In this document: positions 50,127 through 58,036 of the stretch, in pieces
How positions within the stretch are numbered: position 1 is the stretch's first letter
Layout: each line of letters opens with the position of its first letter
Source: Arthrobacter ruber
Lineage (GTDB): Bacteria > Actinomycetota > Actinomycetes > Actinomycetales > Micrococcaceae
Direction of reading: 5' to 3'
Assembly (NCBI RefSeq): GCF_002954225.1
Contig: NZ_PPTH01000016.1
Location: forward strand, 62,001-126,000
Length of the DNA stretch: 64,000 nucleotides
Notes under the pieces: generated by a model
Told to the model about the DNA's origin: nothing
The model's database searches: none
What the model saw: only the letters and a program-made list of their open reading frames with translations
Position numbers and translations under genes: made by a program

Positions 50127-50195
50127 CCGTTCCCGGCTCGGCGGCCCCCGCCGATGCGTGCCACCATGGAGGGTGAGGCGGTCATCCACCGCCTC

Positions 50196-50237
50196 CCGGA
50201 CGATGGGTGCCGTACCCGGTGTGCGACAAGACGGCCC
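50196..50237 (+). ncRNA. guanidine-III riboswitch (ykkC-III)
   Basis: CCGGACGA, GCCGTACCCGG and GACAAGACGGC follow each other in the order and spacing of the ykkC-III aptamer (I recall the Thermobifida fusca form as nearly identical). Its H-type pseudoknot can be drawn: CCGG (50196-50199) with CCGG (50216-50219), and GCCGT (50209-50213) with ACGGC (50231-50235). The 3' end is 12 nt from the gdx ATG, next to its ribosome site, so guanidine binding probably controls translation. A GAGGCGGT/ACCGCCTC hairpin (50175-50195) sits directly upstream. Confidence 0.9.
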
Positions 50238-50249
50238 AGGGAGAGAATC

Positions 50250-50564
50250 ATGGCCTGGATCGTCCTCGTCGTCTCCGGAGTCCTCGAAGCCGTGTGGGCC
50301 ACCGCCCTCGGCAAGTCCGACGGCTTCAGCAGACTGGCACCCACGCTCGTGTTCGCCGGTGCCATCGTCGCCAGCATGGCGGGGCTCGCCTACGCCATGC
50401 GGACCCTGCCCGTCGGGACGGCCTACGCCGTCTGGGTGGGCATCGGGGCGTCCCTCACCGTCGTCTACGCCATGGCCACGGGCACAGAACCGGCGTCACT
50501 CCTCAAGATCGTCTTCCTGCTCATGATCGTCGGCGGCGTCATCGGCCTGAAGCTCATCCACTGA
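50250..50564 (+). CDS. gdx: SMR-family guanidinium exporter
   Basis: 104 residues, four helices. MAWIVLVVSGVLEAVWATAL holds the essential Glu13 and Trp16 of the Gdx (SugE) subtype; TLPVGTAYAVWVGIGASLTV and LMIVGGVIGLKLIH are subtype hallmarks. Gdx dimers export guanidinium in exchange for protons. The guanidine-III riboswitch directly upstream makes the substrate assignment firm. It is called Gdx rather than a multidrug Qac/EmrE pump on both grounds. The 3' end overlaps the convergent GAF gene by 11 nt. Confidence 0.93.
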   Translation: MAWIVLVVSGVLEAVWATALGKSDGFSRLAPTLVFAGAIVASMAGLAYAMRTLPVGTAYAVWVGIGASLTVVYAMATGTEPASLLKIVFLLMIVGGVIGLKLIH

Positions 50565-51372
50565 CCGGAGGGACCTGCACGCGGATTAGTCCCTGCACGG
50601 ACGCCGCGAGCATCTGCAGGGACCGGGCGTCCTCCGGGGAGAACCCGCGTGGGGTGGCCGCGACCACGCAGAGGGATCCGATGCGCCAGCCGCCCGGTCC
50701 GTGGACGGGTCGGCCGGCGTAGAAGCCGATGGGACGCTCGCCCGCCTTCGCGGGACACGATGCCATCCGCGGGTCCTGCAGGGCGTCCGTGACGACGAAC
50801 GGGCCCGGACCGTCGAGGGTGCAGCGGGCCAGGAGTGCGCCGCGCGGGCCGTCGGCATGGAAGCCTCCACAGGCCGACCGGACCACCTGCCGCTCGCCCG
50901 CCACGAGCAGGAGCGCGGACGAGCATCCCGGGAAGCGGCGCGCGGCCTCCGCCGTGATCGCATCCAACTGCTCCTCGTGGGCGAGGCCCAGGAGCCCTGT
51001 CCGCCCGAGCGATTCGACCCGCAGATCCTCTGCCTCGGCGGGACCCACCAGGGGGCCGACGAGATCCGCCGGCTGCACCGCGGAGTCCCCGTAGGACGCG
51101 AACGGCTCCTCGGCACCCCGCCAGACCCTCTCGCTCCGCAGTGGTGCCCGCCGCCCGTGCCGCGGCCGCTCGGCCAGGAGAACGTTCACCGCCCGGGCGA
51201 TCAGGTCCCGGTCGGCCGATGGAGCGGGGAGCAGTCCGTGCAGGTAGCCGTCCACCAGGATGCCGGCGCTCGTGCCGCCGAGGCCGACGTACACGACCCA
51301 CGACTCGAAGGCGTCGACGTCCGCCTCGACGAGGACCTGCCGGGTCAGCCACTGCTGTGTCACTGCCTTCAC
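50554..51372 (-). CDS. GAF-domain protein with novel N-terminal domain
   Basis: 272 residues. The C-terminal 165 form a GAF domain (LGLAHEEQLDAITAEAARRFPGCSSALLLVAGERQVVRSACGG, FVVTDALQDPRMASCPA, IGFYAGRPVHGPGGWRIGSLCVV). The first about 65 residues (DAFESWVVYVGLGGTSAGILVDGYLHGLLPAPSADRDLIARAVNVLL) are a separate domain that recurs in the divergent gene at 51605. No output domain such as ANTAR or HTH is seen, so it may act through protein contacts. Start ATG 51372 (GTGAAG..., MKAVTQQW). Confidence 0.8.
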   Translation of the reverse strand: MKAVTQQWLTRQVLVEADVDAFESWVVYVGLGGTSAGILVDGYLHGLLPAPSADRDLIARAVNVLLAERPRHGRRAPLRSERVWRGAEEPFASYGDSAVQPADLVGPLVGPAEAEDLRVESLGRTGLLGLAHEEQLDAITAEAARRFPGCSSALLLVAGERQVVRSACGGFHADGPRGALLARCTLDGPGPFVVTDALQDPRMASCPAKAGERPIGFYAGRPVHGPGGWRIGSLCVVAATPRGFSPEDARSLQMLAASVQGLIRVQVPPVSG

Positions 51373-51397
51373 TGCGGAACCACCTCACCAGCACCCG

Positions 51398-51415
51398 CCG
51401 CGTCCTGTGACGCGG
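51398..51415. promoter_or_regulatory. short inverted repeat between divergent genes
   Basis: CCGCGTC-CTGT-GACGCGG, a perfect 7-4-7 dyad 26 nt upstream of the GAF gene start. Possible operator or leader hairpin. The rest of 51373-51604 shows no gene. Confidence 0.3.
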
Positions 51416-51604
51416 CTCACGGTGTCGGGGAGAATTCGATGCCGACGGCCGCCCGGATGTGTCGTCCCCGAGCTCTCCCCGTCCTGCCTTGAGGTACCGC
51501 GGCGACTTGCGCCAAAACTGAGCAGGGCCAGCCGGTTGAGTTGAGGTGCGTTCGGCAGGATCGGTAGTGGGCTCAGCAGAGGGCCGCGACGAGGAGTTGA
51601 CGAC

Positions 51605-52132
51605 ATGCAGAGCCACGACACCCGCACGGCGATGGAATTCGCCGGACTGTCCGCCTACGAGACGTGGATGCACTACTGCAACATGGGCGGTCTCACCGAC
51701 TACTTCGAGTTCGACGCCTACCTCGCCGGCCTGTACGCGTTCGACACCGAGGACGCGGACCTCGTCTCCCAGGCCGTGAACGAGCTCATCGACGACACGC
51801 TCCCCGACGAGGAGGCGGGCCTGTGCCGCGCACCCTACTCGTGGATCGCGGGGGGCGACGAAGATCTCCTCGACGTCGCGGGCTTCGACGTCGCCCACGA
51901 GTCCGACGACGCCTGGTACGTCGACACCGCTCCCCTCAGCCTCGAGGTGGACACCCTCGTGGCCCCGCACGCGGCGGACACCTTCGGCTCACGCTTCCTG
52001 GCAGGCCTCGACGCCTGCGCCCACCCCGGCCGTCCGCGCGTCCCCCTCCCGCCCGGCGCTCCCGCCGAGCTCCTCGCCGACATCCTCGACAGTGGCGTGA
52101 TCGGCCGCACGGTCTCCGGCGAGCGGAAGTAG
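51605..52132 (+). CDS. hypothetical protein sharing the N-terminal domain of the GAF gene
   Basis: 175 residues, ATG with GAGGAG 8 nt before. Residues about 14-65 (SAYETWMHYCNMGGLTDYFEFDAYLAGLYAFDTEDADLVSQAVNELIDD) align with residues about 18-65 of the divergent GAF protein: same spacing of W, GG, D-Y/AYL, GL, D-L, AVN. The remainder is acidic and rich in Asp/Ala, with no known motif. It lacks a GAF domain. No function is recognised; the two genes share a 232-bp intergenic region and may be co-regulated. Confidence 0.7.
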   Translation: MQSHDTRTAMEFAGLSAYETWMHYCNMGGLTDYFEFDAYLAGLYAFDTEDADLVSQAVNELIDDTLPDEEAGLCRAPYSWIAGGDEDLLDVAGFDVAHESDDAWYVDTAPLSLEVDTLVAPHAADTFGSRFLAGLDACAHPGRPRVPLPPGAPAELLADILDSGVIGRTVSGERK

Positions 52133-52134
52133 CC

Positions 52135-53331
52135 CTACCGGCCCGGCTGGCGCTCGAGGGCGTCGTCGTGCTGCTCGTGGGCCTTGCGGAGCAGCTCCAT
52201 GAACGCGGTCTCGTTGCGGATCAGGCGCTTGTACTTCTCGGGAAGCCGCCTGAGGTCCTCCTCCTCGGCGCACAACCTGGCGAAGATCTTCTCGCGCTCG
52301 GTGATGTCCGTCTCGTAGTTGAGGTCCAGGTACTCGGTGGCATGGCGCTTGGCGCCCGAGATGGCGTTCTTCGCCTTGCCCTTGGGACTGAGGACGGAGG
52401 CCAGGACGGTGACGACCAGCACGCCGAGGATCACGCTGAGGGAGAGCCCGGTACTGATCTCGACGACGTTCACGTGCTCGCCGTCGTTGATGAACGGCAG
52501 GGTGTTCTCGTGCAGGGCGTGGAGGATGAGCTTCACGCCGATGAACCCGAGGATCACGGCCAGTCCGTAGGAGAGGTAGATCAGGCGGTCCAGCAGCCCG
52601 TCGATGAGGAAGAACAGCTGCCGCAGCCCCATGAGGGAGAAGGCCGTGGCGGTGAACACGATGAACGTGTTCTGCGTCAGTCCGAAGATCGCCGGGATGG
52701 AGTCCAGGGCGAACAGGATGTCGGTGGCGCCGATGGCCACCATGACCAGCAGCATGGGCGTCAGCACGCGCTTGCCGTCCTCCATGGTGAACAGCTTGTC
52801 GCCGTCGTAGTGCTCCGACGCCGGCAGGAAACGCTTGGCGAGGCGGATGATCACGCTCTCACCCTCGTCGTCGTGCCCGCCGGGCTTGAGCAGGTTCCCG
52901 GCGGTGAGCAGGAGGATCAGCCCGAAGATGTAGAACACCCACGCGAAGCTGTTGATCAGCGCGGCCCCGAGGAAGATGAAGCCCGTGCGGGCGATCAGCG
53001 AGAACACGATGCCGAACAGCAGCACCTTCTGCTGGTCCGCCCGGGGCACCCGGAAGCTCGACATGATGATGAGGAACACGAAGAGGTTGTCGACGGACAG
53101 CGCCTTCTCCGTGACATAGCCCGCGAAGTACTCGGTGCCCATGGTGGGGCCGCCGAACACGAGCACGCCGACGCCGAACAGAAGCGCGATCCCCACGTAG
53201 ATGGAGGACCAGATCGCCGACTCGCGCAGGCTCGGCGTGTGGGCCTTGCGGACGTGGAAGAAGAAGTCGAACAGCAGCAGGCCCACGATACCGATCACGG
53301 TGGTGGTCCAGACGTAGAACGGTACTTCCAT
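52135..53331 (-). CDS. TerC-family integral membrane protein
   Basis: 398 residues from the ATG at 53331 (MEVPFYVWTTTVIGIVG). About nine helices. TerC hallmarks are ALSVDNLFVFLIIMSSFRVP, GIVFSLIARTGFIFLGAALI, IGATDILFALDSIPAIFGLTQNTFIVFTATAFSLMGLRQLFFLIDGL. The acidic SVDN and ATDI motifs are proposed metal sites; TerC proteins are linked to tellurite resistance and Mn2+ export. A charged tail of about 80 residues follows. No other ter gene is here; it stops 2 nt from the divergent protein's stop. Confidence 0.93.
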   Translation of the reverse strand: MEVPFYVWTTTVIGIVGLLLFDFFFHVRKAHTPSLRESAIWSSIYVGIALLFGVGVLVFGGPTMGTEYFAGYVTEKALSVDNLFVFLIIMSSFRVPRADQQKVLLFGIVFSLIARTGFIFLGAALINSFAWVFYIFGLILLLTAGNLLKPGGHDDEGESVIIRLAKRFLPASEHYDGDKLFTMEDGKRVLTPMLLVMVAIGATDILFALDSIPAIFGLTQNTFIVFTATAFSLMGLRQLFFLIDGLLDRLIYLSYGLAVILGFIGVKLILHALHENTLPFINDGEHVNVVEISTGLSLSVILGVLVVTVLASVLSPKGKAKNAISGAKRHATEYLDLNYETDITEREKIFARLCAEEEDLRRLPEKYKRLIRNETAFMELLRKAHEQHDDALERQPGR

Positions 53332-53467
53332 GCTGCAGCTCTCCTCGGAGTCGTGTGCCGGCCTCGGTCCGTCGTGCTCGCACATCCGGTTGTGCCCGTA
53401 ACGGTACTGAACGGTCCCGCCCACATCTAGACTGGCGCCGTCCGTACAGCCGTGATGAGGGGATGCC

Positions 53468-54598
53468 ATGAGCCCGATGATGCGCGCCGCAGTGCTTCGC
53501 GCCGCCGAACTGCCAGTTCCCTATGCGGGAAGCAACCCCCTGTCCCTGGAGTCGGTTCCCGTGCCCGAGCCCCGCGCGGGCGAGGTGCTGGTCCGCATCG
53601 TCAGGGCCAGCCTCTGCCACTCGGACCTGTCCGTCATCAACGGCTCCCGTGTCCGACCGCTGCCCATGGCCCTCGGTCACGAGGCCACGGGCGTGATCGA
53701 GGCGGTGGGCGACGGCGTCGACGACGTCGAGGCCGGCGACCGCGTGGTCCTCGTGTTCGTCCCGGCGTGCGGCTCCTGCCGTGCCTGCTCCGCGGGCCGT
53801 CCCGCGCTCTGCTACCGGGGAGCGGAGGCCAACGCGAGCGGTGACCTCCTGCACGGGCCAGCCGTGCTGCGGACCGGCGACGGCGAGCGTGTCAACCACC
53901 ACCTCGGCGTCTCCGCGTTCGCCGACTACGCCGTCGTCGCCCGCGAGTCCGTGGTGCAGATCGACGACGACGTGCCCTTCGACATCGCCGCCATGTTCGG
54001 CTGCGCCGCGCTGACGGGGATCGGCGCCGTCCTGAACACCGCCGCGGTGCAGGAGGGGCAGTCCGTCGTGGTGTTCGGTCTCGGCGCCGTGGGGCTCATG
54101 TCGGTGATGGCCGCGGCCCAGGTGCCGGGCACGACCGTGATCGCCATCGACCCGCTGGCCTCGAAGCAGGACCTCGCCCTGCGCTGCGGAGCGCACTTCG
54201 CGGGAGCGCCCGAGGACGCCGCGGGACTGGTCCGGGAGGCGACCGACGGCGGCGCGGACGTCGTCGTCGAAGCCGTGGGCAGCGCACGCGTGATCGAGGC
54301 GGGCCTCGGGCTGCTCGCGCGCGGAGGTGCCCTGGTGTCCGTCGGCCTGCCGCACCCCGACCAGCAGCTCACCACGCAGGCACTGCAGTTCGCGGGGACG
54401 GGACGCCGGCTGCTCGGCTCCTACATGGGCGACGCCGTCCCCGAGCGCGACATCCCCGCGTACCTGGACCTCTGGCGGCAGAGGCGCCTGCCCGTCGAAC
54501 TGCTCCACACCGACACGCGCCCCCTGGCCGACCTGAACGAGAGCCTCGACGCGCTCGCGGAGGGACGCGTGGTCCGCAGGCTGTTCACTCTGGACTAG
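53468..54598 (+). CDS. zinc-dependent alcohol dehydrogenase
   Basis: 376 residues. Catalytic-zinc residues ASLCHSDLSVING and GHEATGVIEAVG, structural-zinc cysteines CGSCRACSAGRPALC, an NAD motif FGLGAVGLMSVMAAAQV with IDPLASK, and the class-III-like insertion NASGDLLHGPAVLRTGDGERVNHHLGVSAFADY. The medium-chain dehydrogenase fold is complete. It probably oxidises or reduces a primary alcohol/aldehyde; the substrate is unknown. It is followed 75 nt later by an aldo/keto reductase. Confidence 0.92.
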   Translation: MSPMMRAAVLRAAELPVPYAGSNPLSLESVPVPEPRAGEVLVRIVRASLCHSDLSVINGSRVRPLPMALGHEATGVIEAVGDGVDDVEAGDRVVLVFVPACGSCRACSAGRPALCYRGAEANASGDLLHGPAVLRTGDGERVNHHLGVSAFADYAVVARESVVQIDDDVPFDIAAMFGCAALTGIGAVLNTAAVQEGQSVVVFGLGAVGLMSVMAAAQVPGTTVIAIDPLASKQDLALRCGAHFAGAPEDAAGLVREATDGGADVVVEAVGSARVIEAGLGLLARGGALVSVGLPHPDQQLTTQALQFAGTGRRLLGSYMGDAVPERDIPAYLDLWRQRRLPVELLHTDTRPLADLNESLDALAEGRVVRRLFTLD

Positions 54599-54673
54599 GA
54601 CTGTTCCCGGTCGCGGCCCGTTAGGAAGCATGCTTACCATGTGGTCGGCACGTCTATCCCAAGGAGAACGACT

Positions 54674-55537
54674 ATGCAGCAACGCTCACTCGGCGGAATC
54701 CCCGTCAGCGCCCTCGGCCTGGGCGGTATGCCCATGTCCATCGAGGGACGTCCCGACGAGGACCGCTCCGTCCGCACCATCCATGCCGCCCTCGACGCCG
54801 GTATCACCCTGATCGACACCGCCGACGCCTATCACCGCGACGCCGACGAGGTGGGCCACAACGAGTCGCTCATCGCGAAGGCCCTGGCGAGCTACGGTGC
54901 GGACAGCTCCACGGTCCTCGTCGCGACGAAGGGCGGCCACCTGCGCCCCGGTGACGGCTCCTGGACACTGAACGGTCGCCCGGACTACCTCAAAGAGGCG
55001 GCGAAGGCATCCCTCCACCGGCTCGGCGGGGACGCGATCGGCCTCTACCAGTACCACCGCCCCGATCCGGACGTCCCCTACGAGGACTCCATCGGCGCCC
55101 TCAAGGACCTCCTGGACGAGGGTGTGATCCGCATGGCGGGCATCTCCAACGCCACCGTGGACCAGATCCGCCTGGCCAACGAGATCCTCGGCGACAGGCT
55201 GGCGTCGGTGCAGAACCAGTTCTCCCCCGCGTTCCGCTCCAGCGAGGACGAGCTGAGGTACTGCGGCGAGAACGGCATCGCGTTCCTGCCCTGGAGTCCC
55301 CTCGGCGGCATCAAGAAGGCGGGCGGGCTCGGCGAGCAGTTCACGCCGTTCCAGGAGATCGCGGACAGGCACGGTGTGAGCCCCCAGCAGGTGTGCCTGG
55401 CCTGGGAGCTGGCCCTGGCCCCGACCGTCATCCCGATCCCGGGTTCCTCCCGTCCCGAGAGCATCCAGGACTCGGCGCAGGCCGTGGAGCTCGAGCTCAC
55501 GGCCGACGAGATCGCGGCGCTCTCGACGACGGACTGA
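54674..55537 (+). CDS. aldo/keto reductase
   Basis: 287 residues, ATG with AAGGAG. GLGGMPMS..., DTADAYHR (Asp/Tyr of the catalytic tetrad), VATKGGH (Lys), LYQYHRPDPDVPYEDSI (His/Gln position), QNQFSPAFRSSEDELRYCGENGIAFLPWSPLGG and IPGSSRPESIQDSAQAV complete the barrel. It is an AKR with NADPH preference, substrate unknown. A hairpin terminator follows the stop. Confidence 0.93.
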   Translation: MQQRSLGGIPVSALGLGGMPMSIEGRPDEDRSVRTIHAALDAGITLIDTADAYHRDADEVGHNESLIAKALASYGADSSTVLVATKGGHLRPGDGSWTLNGRPDYLKEAAKASLHRLGGDAIGLYQYHRPDPDVPYEDSIGALKDLLDEGVIRMAGISNATVDQIRLANEILGDRLASVQNQFSPAFRSSEDELRYCGENGIAFLPWSPLGGIKKAGGLGEQFTPFQEIADRHGVSPQQVCLAWELALAPTVIPIPGSSRPESIQDSAQAVELELTADEIAALSTTD

Positions 55538-55554
55538 CCCCTCCTCGCCCCTCC

Positions 55555-55589
55555 GGATGCCCGCGCTCCTCCCAGGAACGCGGGCATCC
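55555..55589 (+). terminator. terminator of the aldo/keto reductase gene
   Basis: GGATGCCCGCG / CGCGGGCATCC (11 bp) with a smaller TCCT/AGGA stem in the loop, 18 nt after the stop. Confidence 0.85.
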
Positions 55590-55625
55590 GCGCAGCACCA
55601 TGCCCCCGGCCCCGTCCTGCGCGGG

Positions 55626-55643
55626 TGTTACCTTTCGGTAACA
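55626..55643. promoter_or_regulatory. GlnR-like site upstream of the amino-acid permease
   Basis: TGTTACC-TTTC-GGTAACA, a perfect dyad. Read as GTTAC-n6-GTAAC it has the half-site spacing of actinobacterial GlnR nitrogen-regulator sites (GTnAC-n6-GnAAC; AC-n9-AC). It lies 87 nt before the permease start, a plausible place for activation or repression. Confidence 0.45.
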
Positions 55644-55729
55644 TTGGTTCGGTTTGCTCGGATCTCCCGAGCGTTCGACCGTCGTCGGAGCATCCCCCGG
55701 ATGCTCCGACCCTTTGTGATCGGAACACC

Positions 55730-57295
55730 ATGTCAGCTGGTTCGCAGCACATCGTCGCGGGCGCCTCCGGCCCCGGGACCGGCACGGGACCGTCCGCGCC
55801 GTCGTTCGAGAGCGAGGAGGCCGGGTACCACAAGACGCTCAAGCCCCGGCAGATCCAGATGATCGCGATCGGCGGGGCCATCGGCACCGGCCTGTTCATG
55901 GGGGCCGGAGGACGCCTCAACGGCTCCGGGCCGGCCCTGATCCTCGTGTACGCCGTCTGCGGGTTCTTCGCGTTCCTGATCCTCCGCGCCCTGGGGGAAC
56001 TCGTGCTGCACCGGCCGTCGTCGGGCTCCTTCGTCTCCTACGCCCGCGAGTTCTACGGCGAGAAGATGGCCTATGCCGCCGGGTGGCTGTACTTCCTCAA
56101 CTGGGCCATGACCTCGATCGTGGACGTCACCGCGGCCGCCCTCTACGTGAGGTTCTGGGCACAGTTCTGGGAACCCCTGCAGGCCGTCCCGCAGTGGGGC
56201 ATCGCCCTGGCTGCGCTCGTGGTGGTGCTGGCCCTGAATCTCGTCTCCGTGAAGCTCTTCGGCGAGATGGAGTTCTGGTTCGCGCTCGTGAAGGTGACGG
56301 CACTCGTGCTGTTCCTGATCGTGGGCATCATCTTCATCGTCACCGGCGCCAGGACCGACGTCGGCGAGACCGGCCTCACCGTGTGGGCCGCGAACGACGG
56401 CATCTTCCCGACCGGCGCCATCGCCCCCATGCTGGCGATCAGCGGCGTCGTCTTCGCCTATGCCGCGATCGAGCTCGTGGGCACCGCCGCGGGCGAGACC
56501 GAGAATCCCCGCGAGGTCATGCCGAAGGCCGTGAACACCGTGGTCCTGCGCATCGCCGTCTTCTACGTGGGCTCCGTCCTGCTCCTGTCGCTGCTGCTGC
56601 CGTTCACGTCCTACAAGTCGGGTGAGTCGCCGTTCGTCACCTTCTTCTCGCACATCGGCAGCCCCGACGCCGGGGCCATCTCCGCGTCGATCATGAACTT
56701 CGTGGTCCTCACGGCCGCCCTCTCGAGCCTCAACGCCGGCCTCTACTCCACCGGACGCATCCTGCGCTCCATGGCCGTCAACGGTTCCGCTCCCCGGTTC
56801 ACCGGGAAGATGAGCGCCAACGGCGTCCCCTACGGCGGCATCCTGCTCACCGCCGTCGTGACCCTGCTGGGTGTGGGCCTCAACGCCCTCGTCCCGTCGC
56901 AGGCCTTCGAGATCGTGCTGGAAATCTCCGCGCTGGGCATCATCGGCGGGTGGGCCACCATCATCCTGTGCCAGATCAAGCTGCACCGCCTCGCACGGCA
57001 GGGCAAGCTCGAACGGCCGGCCTTCCGGCTCTTCGGCGCCCCGTTCACGGCCTACCTGACGCTCGCGTTCCTACTCTTCGTCCTCGTGACCATGGGCTTC
57101 TCCGAGACCGGCCGCTGGGTGCTCAGCTCCCTTCTGCTGCTGGTCCCGCTGCTGGTGCTCGGCTGGTTCGCAGCGCGCAGGGGCATCTATGCCGCTGCCG
57201 AGGAGCGCAACGGCCTCACCGGTCGCTTCCCGGTGCTCGCCGGTCCCGTGCGCTCAGGCAGCACGGCCTACCGGGGTGCGGGCGAGGACAGCTAG
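55730..57295 (+). CDS. amino-acid permease (AAT/APC family)
   Basis: 521 residues, about twelve helices. [39 protein letters not shown] is the APC-family start; [27 protein letters not shown] and [29 protein letters not shown] are the family's conserved blocks. It resembles the bacterial AAT group (AnsP, GabP, CycA, AroP). Substrate is not decided: the group takes up a range of neutral and aromatic amino acids. The ATG at 55730 has a poor ribosome site; no better start fits. Confidence 0.88.
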   Translation: MSAGSQHIVAGASGPGTGTGPSAPSFESEEAGYHKTLKPRQIQMIAIGGAIGTGLFMGAGGRLNGSGPALILVYAVCGFFAFLILRALGELVLHRPSSGSFVSYAREFYGEKMAYAAGWLYFLNWAMTSIVDVTAAALYVRFWAQFWEPLQAVPQWGIALAALVVVLALNLVSVKLFGEMEFWFALVKVTALVLFLIVGIIFIVTGARTDVGETGLTVWAANDGIFPTGAIAPMLAISGVVFAYAAIELVGTAAGETENPREVMPKAVNTVVLRIAVFYVGSVLLLSLLLPFTSYKSGESPFVTFFSHIGSPDAGAISASIMNFVVLTAALSSLNAGLYSTGRILRSMAVNGSAPRFTGKMSANGVPYGGILLTAVVTLLGVGLNALVPSQAFEIVLEISALGIIGGWATIILCQIKLHRLARQGKLERPAFRLFGAPFTAYLTLAFLLFVLVTMGFSETGRWVLSSLLLLVPLLVLGWFAARRGIYAAAEERNGLTGRFPVLAGPVRSGSTAYRGAGEDS

Positions 57296-57297
57296 GA

Positions 57298-57329
57298 CCC
57301 GTCAGGGGCTGGTTCCAGCCCCTGACGGG
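57298..57329. terminator. bidirectional terminator
   Basis: CCCGTCAGGGGCTGG / CCAGCCCCTGACGGG, up to 15 bp around a tight TT apex, between the convergent permease and cyclase genes. Confidence 0.85.
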
Positions 57330-57382
57330 GCCGTGGCGGGTCCCCCGGGGCCCTGCCACGGGCTCGCGCCGATGCCGTGGAT

Positions 57383-58036
57383 TCAGTCGCCGGCCGGGCC
57401 CATCGCCACAGCGCGGACGGGGGCGCCGTCCGCACCCGCGAGCGCCAGCGGGAGCACCGAGACCAGCGGGCGTTCCCAGTCGACGGCACCCAGGTTCGTG
57501 AGGTTCTCGACGATCACCCCGCCTGCCCCGAGGAACACGGTGTGGAACGGCAGGTGGCCGCCGTTGTGCAGGGTGGAGTCGGGGTTGAGCGTGTCGACGC
57601 CGACCACTGTGATGCCTGCCGCGAGCAGTGCCTCGGCCACCCCGACCGCGAGCACGGGATGCTCGAGGTACCGGGGTGAACCGAAGTACTCGGACCACCC
57701 CGTGCGGAACAGCACCATGGAGATGCCCGCCAGGTCGTGCAGCTGGTCGGCCACGTCCTCCCGGTGGATCACCGAGTGCGGGTCCAGGGCGCCACACCCG
57801 ATGATCCGCGCCGGCCCCACGAGACGTGCCAGGTCGATGCCGTCCACCGCGTCGCCGCCGAGGATCGAGTGGAGGGGTGCGTCGAGGTGCGTGCCGGTGT
57901 GGGACCCGGCATGGAGGGACGCCACCTGGTACCCGTCGTCGGCGACGGTCGCCACCGTGGTCACGGTGACCTCCGGATCGCCCGGGTACACCTGCATCCC
58001 CGTGCGGATGGGCTGGGAGAGATCAGTGATCCGCAT
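57383..58036 (-). CDS. cyclase-family metal-dependent hydrolase (KynB-like)
   Basis: 217 residues. The family metal motif HTGTHLDAPLH (residues 46-56) is intact, with the later VDTLNPD and HNGGHLPFHTVFLGAGGVIVENL. Members include kynurenine formamidase, isatin hydrolase and related ring-opening or amide hydrolases. Its start overlaps the NCS1 permease 3' end by 14 nt, so the hydrolase probably acts on a compound that permease imports. Kynurenine formamidase is possible (a tryptophan dioxygenase is at 1226) but the operon favours a heterocycle such as a pyrimidine derivative or isatin-like ring. Confidence 0.87.
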   Translation of the reverse strand: MRITDLSQPIRTGMQVYPGDPEVTVTTVATVADDGYQVASLHAGSHTGTHLDAPLHSILGGDAVDGIDLARLVGPARIIGCGALDPHSVIHREDVADQLHDLAGISMVLFRTGWSEYFGSPRYLEHPVLAVGVAEALLAAGITVVGVDTLNPDSTLHNGGHLPFHTVFLGAGGVIVENLTNLGAVDWERPLVSVLPLALAGADGAPVRAVAMGPAGD

